Under the pieces are notes generated by a model. That model was given only the letters and a program-made list of their open reading frames with translations. It searched no databases and was not told the DNA's origin. Made by a program: the position numbers and the translations under genes. Positions 33,729-42,013 of a DNA stretch of 64,000 bases are shown one piece after another (the stretch's first letter is position 1; each line of letters starts with the position of its first letter). This DNA comes from Emcibacteraceae bacterium (GTDB lineage Bacteria > Pseudomonadota > Alphaproteobacteria > Sphingomonadales > Emcibacteraceae): contig JAWKXO010000001.1 of the NCBI GenBank assembly GCA_041396985.1, forward strand, positions 682,001 to 746,000. The letters are read 5' to 3'.

Positions 33729-34298
33729 TTATTCGTTTTTGGTGCGGTATTTTTTTGGCACTTCCGGATAGGCATTGATGAAATTGTCATGATTGGGCAT
33801 GACCACTTTCGGCAATGTGTCCTTATTAATCACATCATTTTCACCGATGATACCGTTCTCGCTAAGCAGAAAGGCGGTCAGCGCATAATATTCGCTGTTG
33901 GTCAGCGACATCGGCGATGTATAGGGCATAGCCTTGCGGATGTAATTAAACACAGTTGTCGGGTATGGCCAGTAGCTGCCGATGGTGGCGACCATATGAT
34001 CGGTGCCGATTGTTCCTCGCCCGCCGAACAACGTATCTGCCGGGTCTTCCGGCTCATAATCGGTCAGCTTGTCGGGCGGGTTCATATGGCAAATATGACA
34101 GTTATTTTCGAATAGTTCCGCGCCCTCCACGGCGGTGCCCTGCCCGTCGGGCAGATTTTCCCCGTCCGGGAAAACGGACCAGAAGCGCTTATCAATATCG
34201 GCCTGTGTCGCCGGTTCGCCAAAGCGGCTTTGCTGTGCCACAACGGTCTGTGCGCCACTAATCATCAGGGCAGCAATAAGGATTTTATGCATAGACAT
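33729..34298 (-). CDS. Monohaem cytochrome c, SoxD/SorB-like partner of the sulfite dehydrogenase
   Basis: 189 residues from the ATG at 34298 (a second ATG at 34292 is possible); the frame extends upstream but inside the preceding gene. Signal peptide about 1-22. One haem-binding CHICH (67-71) with candidate axial Met at 124 or 130. It overlaps the 3' end of the molybdenum dehydrogenase gene by 14 bases and is thus its probable electron acceptor in the periplasm. SoxD proteins often have two haems; this one has a single site. Confidence 0.85.
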   Translation of the reverse strand: MSMHKILIAALMISGAQTVVAQQSRFGEPATQADIDKRFWSVFPDGENLPDGQGTAVEGAELFENNCHICHMNPPDKLTDYEPEDPADTLFGGRGTIGTDHMVATIGSYWPYPTTVFNYIRKAMPYTSPMSLTNSEYYALTAFLLSENGIIGENDVINKDTLPKVVMPNHDNFINAYPEVPKKYRTKNE

Positions 34299-35586
34299 GT
34301 CTGATCGCCCCCATTGCATTGACGCTCCAGCTATGGATGGCGTGATAATGATAAAAGGCGTCCTTGCCGCGGGCGGCGAGCAGCTCTTCACGGGTTGGCT
34401 GAAGACGTCCGGCTTCATCGGTGGCGCGGCTTTGCAGGATTGCGGGGCTTCCATCCCACATCCATGGAATTCTGAAGCGGGTCAGCATTTTATCATAAAT
34501 CGGCCCTTCAAGGGCGGCTTCGGCCCAGGTTTTGCCGCCGTCAGCGGAAACCTCAACCTTGGCGATTTTGCCGCGCCCCGACCAGGCAAGCCCGGTTATT
34601 TCATATAGCCCTTTTTTCTTGAGGCTTATGGCGCTTGAGGGCCGCGTAATCATTGATTTCACGTCCATTTCGAGCGAGAATTGCAGCGCTTTGCCGTCAT
34701 AAAGTTTGTCGGTATATTTTGATGTTTCAAAGCGTGACATCACCGGTTTATCGGTCACATATAATGATCGCAGCCATTTAACACTTGTGTTCCCTTCAAA
34801 CCCCGGATTTAAAAGCCGCATCGGGTAACCCTGACTCGGGCGGATGCGTTCCCCGTTCTGGTAAATGGCGATTATGGTATCATCAAGCGCCTTATCAATC
34901 GGGATGCTGCGGCTTAAGGACCCGCTGTCGCCGCCTTCGGCGATAATCCATTTGGCATCCGCCGATATGCCCACTTCATCAAGCAGGGTTGAAAGCGGTA
35001 TACCGGTCCATTCGCTGCCCGAAACAAGGCCATGGGTCATATACATGAAATTCTGGTCCGGATTTTCCGACCAGCAAACCCGGCTGTTGCCGGAGCATTC
35101 CATGAAATATTTTCTGGTCACTGTCGGATAATTTTCAAGCGCCTCAATATCCCATTTAAGCGGCTGCTTGACCATACCGTGAATGACGACCTTGTGTTTT
35201 GCCGGGTCAATATCCGGAATACCGTGGTGGGTCACTTCAAAATGAAGGCCGCTTGGCGTGATGGTTCCCTGCAACAAATGATGTGGTGTGCGGCCGGATG
35301 ATGACGCGGTCCGACCGCCCGATGGCGGCGCAACAAAGCGCTGTACGCGTCCCTTTTCAAACTGGCTGACATCGCCATAAAGCGGCAGGTCATCACCAGG
35401 ATATAGGGTCCAGTCCTCCTGCCCCTCGCCCACGATGGCGTCCTGTGCTATGGCGGGGGCGCCGCTGGCCAGCGTTGCCCCGGTTGCTAATGCCGAATTA
35501 ATAAAAAAACGGCGGCTCATCAGGCCGTTCCCGGCAGCCTGATCGGTCGCATCAACGACCAATGTTTTCGTCTTTGATTGTGTCAT
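34285..35586 (-). CDS. SoxC/SorA-like molybdenum sulfite or sulfane dehydrogenase
   Basis: 433 residues. Twin-arginine signal SRRFF (24-28) followed by a hydrophobic stretch, so Tat export. Sulfite-oxidase fold: the molybdenum ligand Cys164 in ECSGN, and the C-terminal dimerisation (Mo-co) domain with GLAWSGRGKIAKVEVSADGG. The C-terminal motif WMWDG and Arg-rich region fit SoxC. Known relatives oxidise sulfite (SorA) or sulfane sulfur bound to SoxY (SoxC). No soxXYZAB genes are visible, so a stand-alone sulfite dehydrogenase is the more economical reading. A strong ribosome site GGGGAGAG precedes the start. Confidence 0.88.
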   Translation of the reverse strand: MTQSKTKTLVVDATDQAAGNGLMSRRFFINSALATGATLASGAPAIAQDAIVGEGQEDWTLYPGDDLPLYGDVSQFEKGRVQRFVAPPSGGRTASSSGRTPHHLLQGTITPSGLHFEVTHHGIPDIDPAKHKVVIHGMVKQPLKWDIEALENYPTVTRKYFMECSGNSRVCWSENPDQNFMYMTHGLVSGSEWTGIPLSTLLDEVGISADAKWIIAEGGDSGSLSRSIPIDKALDDTIIAIYQNGERIRPSQGYPMRLLNPGFEGNTSVKWLRSLYVTDKPVMSRFETSKYTDKLYDGKALQFSLEMDVKSMITRPSSAISLKKKGLYEITGLAWSGRGKIAKVEVSADGGKTWAEAALEGPIYDKMLTRFRIPWMWDGSPAILQSRATDEAGRLQPTREELLAARGKDAFYHYHAIHSWSVNAMGAIRHVYA

Positions 35587-35642
35587 GTTTCTCTCCCCTT
35601 CAGATAAATACTATATCCAGAACTCACAGAAAAACAAGGGGG

Positions 35643-36230
35643 CTAAAATTGTTCCATGATCCGGTTATAGGAATCCGGCGTGTCAATGTCATGGAGAATG
35701 GCATCGGTTTTCAGATCAACGGCTATCACATCATCCTGATATTTCTGAAGCAGCTTTCTAGCGCCCTTGTCCCCTTGCAGGGTGTCAAATTCAGGGAAAA
35801 ATTCTTTGGAAAATATGATCGGATTACCAATTTTGCCGTGGCGGGTGGGCGCAATAATCTTACCCGTTTTAAATTCAGCGATCAGCCGGTTATAATTGTC
35901 CGCCGAAATATAGGGCATATCACCAAGGCAGATCATCACCCCGTCGCAGTCCTTATGAAGTGCCGCCATACCCGCTTTTATGGATGAACTTAATCCCATG
36001 CCATAATCGGCGTTATGGGTGAATTTCACAGGCTGGCTAATCCCCGCTGTTACCATTTCATATTCATGGCCGGTGACGACAATAATATCATTAAGATTGC
36101 TTGCCATGAGCTGATCAATCACATGGCTGACCATAGTTTTATCATTGAATGTCAGAAGCAGTTTATTGTCCGCGCCCATACGGCTTGATTTGCCCGCAGC
36201 AAGGACAATGGCTGTGATACGCGCACTCAC
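35643..36230 (-). CDS. mocA: MobA-like nucleotidyltransferase, probable molybdenum cofactor cytidylyltransferase
   Basis: 195 residues. N-terminal nucleotide-binding signature LAAGKSSRMGADNKLLL and a later GDMPYIS metal-binding stretch. MocA adds CMP to molybdopterin, making the cofactor form used by xanthine-oxidase-family enzymes. The start is GTG at 36230, overlapping the xdhC stop by 4 bases. The pairing with XdhC favours MocA over MobA. Confidence 0.85.
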   Translation of the reverse strand: MSARITAIVLAAGKSSRMGADNKLLLTFNDKTMVSHVIDQLMASNLNDIIVVTGHEYEMVTAGISQPVKFTHNADYGMGLSSSIKAGMAALHKDCDGVMICLGDMPYISADNYNRLIAEFKTGKIIAPTRHGKIGNPIIFSKEFFPEFDTLQGDKGARKLLQKYQDDVIAVDLKTDAILHDIDTPDSYNRIMEQF

Positions 36231-37138
36231 GCGATACCCTTAATATTTTCAGCACGGCGGACGGAGATCAGCTCCGCAAGGATGGAAAGGGCAATTTCCG
36301 CAGGTTCAAGACTGCCGATATCAAGCCCGGCCGGGCCATGAATTCGGTCAATTTCCGCTTTGCTGAACCCTTTTTCCCGTAGTCTGTTTCTGCGTTGCTG
36401 CTGGGTTTTTCGACTACCGAGGGCGGCAATATAAAAGGCGTCCGAACGCATCGCCAATTCAAGTGCCGGATCATCAATTTTCGGATCATGGCTTAAGGTA
36501 ACAATTGCCGTGCTGGAATTTATCCCTATTTTTTCAATTGCCTCATCCGGCCAGTCGGTCATAAATGTTGTCCCCGGGAAGCGCTCATCGGAGGCATAGG
36601 CCGTACGCGGATCAATCAGGATCACATCAATTCCAAGGGTTTTTGCCATGCTGACCAACCCTTGTGAAATATGGACGGCGCCAACCACAATCATCTTTAA
36701 GGCCGGTTTATATTCATGGGTAAAATATTTGCCCGAGGCAATTTCCGTATCGCTTTTAAGCTCGCGTGTAATATTCGGGTCCCCGTCCAGAAGGTAAGCG
36801 GCTCTTTCCTGAATATTGATAATCGGTTCAACCAGAATATGAACCTCACCACCGCAACTAAGCCCCACTTCCCAGGCCTGATCGGTCGCCACTTCAAATT
36901 TAAGAAGCTCGCCTTTACCGCTTTTAAAACAGTCCTGCGCCGTTGTCACCACAACCCCGTCAACACATCCGCCTGAAACGGACCCTTCCATATGCCCGTC
37001 AGCATCAATAATCAGATGACTGCCGACAGGACGCGGCGATGATCCCCATGTTTTTACCACGGTGGCCAGTACCATTTTTCGTCCTTCCGCATCCCAATCA
37101 CGGATGGTTTGCCAGATATGTCTCCAATCAGTGCTCAT
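36227..37138 (-). CDS. xdhC: XdhC family molybdenum-enzyme maturation protein
   Basis: 303 residues from the ATG at 37138; the longer frame to 37270 crosses the divergent gene's promoter. N-terminal XdhC/CoxI domain (MVLATVVKTWGSSPRPVGS, GSVSGGCVDG) and C-terminal Rossmann domain (MIVVGAVHISQGLV, AALGSRKTQQQR). XdhC binds and sulfurates the cofactor before insertion into xanthine dehydrogenase-type enzymes. Translationally coupled to mocA. No molybdenum hydroxylase subunit is in the window. Confidence 0.9.
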   Translation of the reverse strand: MSTDWRHIWQTIRDWDAEGRKMVLATVVKTWGSSPRPVGSHLIIDADGHMEGSVSGGCVDGVVVTTAQDCFKSGKGELLKFEVATDQAWEVGLSCGGEVHILVEPIINIQERAAYLLDGDPNITRELKSDTEIASGKYFTHEYKPALKMIVVGAVHISQGLVSMAKTLGIDVILIDPRTAYASDERFPGTTFMTDWPDEAIEKIGINSSTAIVTLSHDPKIDDPALELAMRSDAFYIAALGSRKTQQQRRNRLREKGFSKAEIDRIHGPAGLDIGSLEPAEIALSILAELISVRRAENIKGIA

Positions 37139-37260
37139 GGCGCGGACAGTATCAAATTCATTTATAAAAATCACCTTTAAACGTAATAGAATAACAAAAT
37201 ATTTTGGGCCGCCGTTATTTGCTGCTATAAAATAGAAAAGTAACAATTTAGGGTATATTG

Positions 37261-38295
37261 ATGGATCCATTCACGCAGGGTGTCCTTGGGGCCGCCTTCT
37301 CGCAAAGCTTTGCCAGAAGAAAGAAAATTCCGGTGGCCTGTCTGGCAGGGGCGCTTGGTGGCATGGCAGCGGATCTTGACATTTTTATCAGATCATCAAC
37401 TGATCCGCTTCTCGCCATTGAATTTCACCGCCACTTTACTCATTCGATCTGGTTTATACCCATTGGCAGTCTGCTGGTGGCGATGGCGATGTGGCTGGTT
37501 TTTTTTAAACTATTCAAAGTTAAAGAATGCGACTTTAAATCGCTGGCAATTTTCTCGACACTTGGCTATGCGACACATGCGACGCTTGATGCCTGCACCA
37601 GTTATGGTACGCGGCTTTTCTGGCCACTGTCCAACGAAAGGGTGGCATGGGATACGGTCGCCGTCATTGACCCGCTCCCCACGATAATCATCACAATTTT
37701 TGTGGTTCTCAGCTATCGCAGACATTCAAGAACACTGGCGCAGGTCGGCATGGCCTGCTTCATCGGCTATCTGGCGCTTGGGTTTTGGCAGAATTACCGG
37801 GTCACCCAAAAAGTGGAACAGATTGCTGCTGCGCGTGGCCATAAAATCAGCCGCATTAAATTAAACCCGACCCTTGGCAATCTGATCGTCTGGCGGGCGA
37901 TATACCAGTCCGGTGGCAATTATTATGTCAACGCGGTAATCGCCCAGCCCTTTTCCCCGCCAACCGTGATTGAGGGAGCGTCCGTTCCCATGCTCGACCC
38001 GGAAAGCATTTATCCGGAACTGGGACCCAATAGTATGGGCAGAAATGATATTCGCCGTTTTGACTATTTTGCGGAAAGTTACCTTTTTAAATATGACGGG
38101 ACGATTGCTGACCTTCGTTATAGTGCGGAACCCCATAAAATTCAGCCGATCTGGGGCATTCGAGTTCATCCGGACAAGCCGGAAAATCATGTGGATTATA
38201 TAAGCTACACCCGCCCAAATGGGCGGGCGCTTAATGTGACATGGTCAATGCTGATGGGGACATATGAACCCGCCCCCGCAGAGCCGGACTTTTAA
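37261..38295 (+). CDS. DUF457/YdjM-like membrane-bound putative metal-dependent hydrolase
   Basis: 344 residues from the ATG at 37261. N-terminal MDPFTQGVLGAAF, a GGMAADLDIF stretch, and HRHFTHS plus YATHATLDACTSYGT motifs supply the conserved His and Asp of this family; four to five membrane helices (about 1-190). The C-terminal ~150 residues are soluble. The exact activity is not known for the family. Divergent from xdhC, and its stop codon directly abuts the argG stop. Confidence 0.82.
   Translation: MDPFTQGVLGAAFSQSFARRKKIPVACLAGALGGMAADLDIFIRSSTDPLLAIEFHRHFTHSIWFIPIGSLLVAMAMWLVFFKLFKVKECDFKSLAIFSTLGYATHATLDACTSYGTRLFWPLSNERVAWDTVAVIDPLPTIIITIFVVLSYRRHSRTLAQVGMACFIGYLALGFWQNYRVTQKVEQIAAARGHKISRIKLNPTLGNLIVWRAIYQSGGNYYVNAVIAQPFSPPTVIEGASVPMLDPESIYPELGPNSMGRNDIRRFDYFAESYLFKYDGTIADLRYSAEPHKIQPIWGIRVHPDKPENHVDYISYTRPNGRALNVTWSMLMGTYEPAPAEPDF
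38210..38227 (-). terminator. GC-rich hairpin near the 3' end of the DUF457 gene, possible argG terminator
   Basis: CCCGCCC (38210-38216), loop AAAT and GGGCGGG (38221-38227). It lies about 70 bases downstream of the argG stop on the minus strand, inside the convergent DUF457 gene. There is no U-run, so a terminator role is uncertain. Confidence 0.4.
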
Positions 38296-39495
38296 TCAGC
38301 CACGCATATTGCGAAGACGCAGACGCAGCGCATTCAGCTTGATAAAGCCTTCGGCGTCGCGCTGATCGTAAACCTCGTCTTCCTCAAAGGTGACATGTTC
38401 CATGGAATATAGGGATCTTGGTGACTTACGGCCGACCAGTGTTGCGTTCCCTTTATAAAGTTTAAGGCGCACTGTGCCGTAAACATCTTCCTGCGACTTA
38501 TCAATCAGCGCCTGCATCATTTCACGTTCCGGCGAGAACCAGAAACCATTATAAATGGCTTCGGCATATTTCGGCATAATATCGTCTTTTAAATGCATGG
38601 CCCCACGGTCAATGGTAATGCTTTCCATGCCGCGGTGCGCAACAGATAGAATGGTTCCACCCGGTGTTTCGTAAATTCCGCGCGATTTCATTCCTATATA
38701 GCGGTTTTCCAGCAAATCAAGACGGCCGATACCGTTTATTTTACCAAGTTCATTAAGTTTGGTGAGAATAGTGGCCGGGGACATGCGCACGCCGTCAATC
38801 GCCACCGCATCACCCTTTTCAAATTCAATCTCAATATATGTCGGCTCGTCCGGTGCACTTTCCGGTGAATTGATGCGGTTATAAACATATTCCGGTGCTT
38901 CCACCCACGGATCTTCCAGAAGCTTACCTTCCGAAGATGTGTGAAGAAGGTTGGCATCAATGGAAAATGGTGCCTCGCCCCGTTTATCCTTGGCGATTGG
39001 AATTTGGTTCTTTTCAGCATAATCAATCAGCTTTTCCCGACTGTTCAGATCCCATTCGCGCCATGGGGCAATAACCTTAATATGCGGGTTTAAGGCATAA
39101 TAGCCCAGCTCGAACCTGATCTGGTCGTTTCCTTTACCGGTTGCACCATGACAGACGGCTTCTGCACCAACCTTTGCCGCAATTTCAATCTGGCGTTTGG
39201 CAATAAGCGGGCGGGCGATTGAGGTGCCCAAAAGATACGTTCCTTCATAAAGGGCGTTGGCACGGAACATTGGAAAAACATAATCGCGGACAAATTCTTC
39301 ACGCAGGTCTTCAATAAAAATTTCCTTGATCCCGAACATTTCCGCTTTTTTACGGGCCGGTTCCAGTTCTTCACCCTGACCAAGGTCAGCGGTAAAGGTC
39401 ACCACTTCACACTGGTATACATCCTGAAGCCATTTTAAGATAATGGAGGTATCCAAACCACCCGAATAGGCAAGTACAACTTTATTGATAGACAT
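38296..39495 (-). CDS. argG: Argininosuccinate synthase
   Basis: 399 residues from the ATG at 39495; a GTG immediately upstream is the alternative. Condenses citrulline and aspartate with ATP in arginine synthesis. The nucleotide-binding PP-loop AYSGGLDTS is at 9-17, and GATGKGNDQIRFE near 113-125 is characteristic. It stands alone with its own promoter; argH is not adjacent. Confidence 0.97.
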   Translation of the reverse strand: MSINKVVLAYSGGLDTSIILKWLQDVYQCEVVTFTADLGQGEELEPARKKAEMFGIKEIFIEDLREEFVRDYVFPMFRANALYEGTYLLGTSIARPLIAKRQIEIAAKVGAEAVCHGATGKGNDQIRFELGYYALNPHIKVIAPWREWDLNSREKLIDYAEKNQIPIAKDKRGEAPFSIDANLLHTSSEGKLLEDPWVEAPEYVYNRINSPESAPDEPTYIEIEFEKGDAVAIDGVRMSPATILTKLNELGKINGIGRLDLLENRYIGMKSRGIYETPGGTILSVAHRGMESITIDRGAMHLKDDIMPKYAEAIYNGFWFSPEREMMQALIDKSQEDVYGTVRLKLYKGNATLVGRKSPRSLYSMEHVTFEEDEVYDQRDAEGFIKLNALRLRLRNMRG

Positions 39496-39549
39496 CACAT
39501 TTTTCCTTATCGAAATTCATTGCCACAGACGATTCTGCATTCGCGGCGC

Positions 39550-39577
39550 AGTATAGGGAAAACTACTTGTCGTGCAA
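39550..39577 (-). promoter_or_regulatory. argG promoter
   Basis: On the minus strand TTGCAC, a 16-base spacer and TATACT, about 55 bases before the argG start. A good by-eye sigma-70 match. Confidence 0.6.
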
Positions 39578-39663
39578 GGGCGGATATTGGTCTTCACCAT
39601 TAAAAGTCGATTTATTTTGCCTGAAAACAGAATTTTCTTCAAAATAATTGCAATTTTCCGAAA

Positions 39664-40614
39664 TTACCTGCTTTCCTCCAGAAATTCAGGTGGCACGCGG
39701 GTGCCATATTTCGTGGCACCTGAAAGCCGGGAAAAATACCAGTGGCATGCCCGGGCAATTTCGATCAGTGCTTCTCTGGCCTCATCCGTATCACCATAAT
39801 TGCCCATCGCGGCAAGTGTATAGGGCCGCCCTTCCAGATCAACCGCACCCCATGACGTATAAACCCCGTCAATGGACCCGGTTTTCTGAAGAACGCGAAT
39901 ACCCGGCGGCGTCCCCGTAGCAATGGCCCCTTCATGAGGAATGGCCATTATATCCTGCATTTCCTTACAGGCATTTTCACTGATCGGCAGATCACAATGA
40001 TATATTTTTTCCATGATTGACGCGGCTTCAAGCGGTGTGGAAAGATTTTCATTTCCTTTTACACTTTCCATCTGGCGGATCATTTTTCGCTGCAGTTTGG
40101 TATTGGCAAAGCCCAGATCTTTCATAATTTTCGTGACATTATCCATCCCGACCTTATCAATCAGGATATTGGTTGCCATATTATCAGAAACCGTAATCAT
40201 CATCACGGCAAGGTCATGCAGGGAAAGGCTCGAAGTGCCGTCACCAAAATGACTGATATAGCCCGAACCGCCAACCCGGTCTTTGGCCAAAATCGGAACA
40301 GCTTCCTTTAAATCAAGCTCGCCACGTTCCGCGCGGATATAAAGGCTGATCAGTAGCGGCACTTTAATGGCGCTGCCTTGTGGGAAAGTCAGTTTTTCAT
40401 TAACACCAAATTTCTGTTTATTGTTCAGATCAATGACCGAAATTCCCATAACCCCGGGCAGGTCCCGGGCTATTTGGTCCAGCTTTTCCTGAAATTTGTT
40501 TGCAAGAATTTTTTGATGTTCATCCTGCGCCATAGCATTGGAGACTATTACGCAGGAAAAAATAACGAATAAATTTATAATAAAAAAACGCACAAAATAT
40601 TTATTATTGCCCAT
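39664..40614 (-). CDS. Class A beta-lactamase-like exported serine hydrolase
   Basis: 316 residues. Signal peptide about 1-29. Penicillin-binding fold with the active-site tetrad Ser81-x-x-Lys84 (SAIK), Ser143-Asp144-Asn145 (SDN) and Lys244-Thr-Gly (KTG). The omega-loop reads RKMIRQMESVKGNEN; aligned by hand on the following GNE/GDE, the deacylating Glu166 of true class A enzymes is Met here. It therefore belongs to the broad beta-lactamase-related serine hydrolase group, and beta-lactam resistance should not be assumed. Its ribosome site is inside a hairpin. Confidence 0.82.
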   Translation of the reverse strand: MGNNKYFVRFFIINLFVIFSCVIVSNAMAQDEHQKILANKFQEKLDQIARDLPGVMGISVIDLNNKQKFGVNEKLTFPQGSAIKVPLLISLYIRAERGELDLKEAVPILAKDRVGGSGYISHFGDGTSSLSLHDLAVMMITVSDNMATNILIDKVGMDNVTKIMKDLGFANTKLQRKMIRQMESVKGNENLSTPLEAASIMEKIYHCDLPISENACKEMQDIMAIPHEGAIATGTPPGIRVLQKTGSIDGVYTSWGAVDLEGRPYTLAAMGNYGDTDEAREALIEIARACHWYFSRLSGATKYGTRVPPEFLEESR

Positions 40615-40620
40615 GATACG

Positions 40621-40651
40621 ACTTCCCCTTATCCATTTTATAAAGGGAAGT
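40621..40651 (-). promoter_or_regulatory. Hairpin that would sequester the ribosome site of the beta-lactamase-like gene
   Basis: On the minus strand ACTTCCCTTT, an 11-base loop and AAGGGGAAGT form a 10-bp stem with one G-U pair. AAGGGG in the 3' arm is the Shine-Dalgarno sequence, 10 bases before the ATG at 40614. This suggests translational control, for example by temperature, a small RNA or a protein. Confidence 0.5.
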
Positions 40652-40785
40652 ATGTTTTAATTATCCAATGACGTCAAGATATTAGGCATTGTATTGTTCT
40701 TGTGCCTTAATATACAAATCAGATTACCAGTCATATTTTGGCTTTAATCCATAACTATAAATTCATAATCAATTTTAGGGGTATA

Positions 40786-41565
40786 ATGAGTATTAAGATC
40801 GTTTTAAAAGAATTATGGATATTCGGCCTTAAACAGGCCAATGCCGCCATATTTGGTGGCTATCTGCTCGCCCTAATGATCATCAGTAAATATTATTACC
40901 CGATTGAAAGCCTGCACCGTTATGATTTCATTTTTATTATGGCGATATTGTTTCAGGTTTTCCTGCTCGCATTCAAACTTGAAACAAAGCGGGAAGCTCT
41001 GGTCATTGTCACATTTCATATTGTGGCAACCATTATGGAGCTTTTTAAAACGTCCGATGCCATCGGTTCATGGCATTATCCTGAAGAATATTTTTTCGGT
41101 ATCGCCAACGTCCCGCTTTTCACCGGGTTTATGTATAGCGCGGTGGGAAGCTATATTGCCCGTGTCTGGCGGATTTTTCAGTTTGAATTTACCGGTTATC
41201 CAAAATTCAGCTATACCGTTATCCTGGTTTCACTGATTTATTTAAATTTTTTCGGCCATCATTTTTTCATGGATTTCAGGTGGGTTTTGCTGTTCGTAAC
41301 GGCCCTGCTTTTTTGGAAAACGAATGTTCACTTTAAAATCATAAAAACCCATCGTCAGATGCCGTTGCTGCTCGGCTGGTTTCTGGTTTCCCTGTTCATC
41401 TGGTTTGCGGAAAATATCGCCACATATGCCAATATCTGGCTATACCCAAATCAGAATAACGGATGGCACATGGTGCCACCCGCAAAATTAACGTCATGGT
41501 ACCTGCTGATGATGCTCAGTTTCGTGCTGATCACGGCAATCAACAGAATTAATAGGAAAGATTAA
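40786..41565 (+). CDS. DUF817 family membrane protein
   Basis: 259 residues from the ATG at 40786, which follows TTAGGGG. About seven to eight hydrophobic segments. The stretch GSWHYPEE with nearby IANVPLFTGFMYSAVGSY is typical of DUF817; function is unknown. Divergent from the beta-lactamase-like gene. Confidence 0.78.
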   Translation: MSIKIVLKELWIFGLKQANAAIFGGYLLALMIISKYYYPIESLHRYDFIFIMAILFQVFLLAFKLETKREALVIVTFHIVATIMELFKTSDAIGSWHYPEEYFFGIANVPLFTGFMYSAVGSYIARVWRIFQFEFTGYPKFSYTVILVSLIYLNFFGHHFFMDFRWVLLFVTALLFWKTNVHFKIIKTHRQMPLLLGWFLVSLFIWFAENIATYANIWLYPNQNNGWHMVPPAKLTSWYLLMMLSFVLITAINRINRKD

Positions 41566-41577
41566 ATGTTATTCGGA

Positions 41578-41901
41578 TCAACGAATACCGATGGTTCCGT
41601 TAATATTGAAATCCTTTTCTTTTAACCGGTAACTGGCTTCCGCACCGACAAAGGCATTATCAAGGGTATAGCCAAGACCGACGAGCGGCTCAAAATCCTT
41701 GCTGGTGAAATTATAATTTACCCCGAAACTGGCAACAACTTCCTTTGATTTTTTTGATGTAAAAATACGGGGTCCGGCACCGATTTCACCTTTGGTATTA
41801 AGTGATAGTGCAAGACCAATACCCATTTCGGCGGATGCTGTGTTGGCAACTGCCAACGTTATCATGATAATCGCTGCTTTAATGGTTATTTTTTTCAACA
41901 T
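41578..41901 (-). CDS. Small exported protein, probable outer-membrane beta-barrel fragment-like
   Basis: 107 residues with a signal peptide (about 1-24, ending ASA). The rest alternates hydrophobic and polar residues and is rich in Gly and Tyr (GLALSLNTKGEIGAGPRIF, PLVGLGYTLDN), as in beta-strands of small outer-membrane proteins. No family recognised. A ribosome site (GGAG) precedes the start. Convergent with DUF817 (12 bases between stops). Confidence 0.65.
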   Translation of the reverse strand: MLKKITIKAAIIMITLAVANTASAEMGIGLALSLNTKGEIGAGPRIFTSKKSKEVVASFGVNYNFTSKDFEPLVGLGYTLDNAFVGAEASYRLKEKDFNINGTIGIR

Positions 41902-41955
41902 AGTATCTCCATAAGTTTTATATGTTCCTTTTGGCTGAATTATACTAATCCAGCC

Positions 41956-41982
41956 TTACCTTCCCCCGTTCGGGCAAGGTAA
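41956..41982. terminator. Stable hairpin downstream of thiC, probable terminator
   Basis: TTACCTT (41956-41962) and AAGGTAA (41976-41982), with CCCG-TT-CGGG between them extending the stem. It is about 30 bases beyond the thiC stop. Clear T-rich sequence follows only on the plus strand, so direction is uncertain. Confidence 0.45.
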
Positions 41983-42013
41983 TTTTGAATTTTGTCCATT
42001 TAATGGCTAAAGC

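Noticed and set aside
39664..40614. Active class A beta-lactamase and antibiotic resistance gene
   Set aside because: The deacylating Glu position appears to be Met, so resistance should not be claimed from the fold alone.
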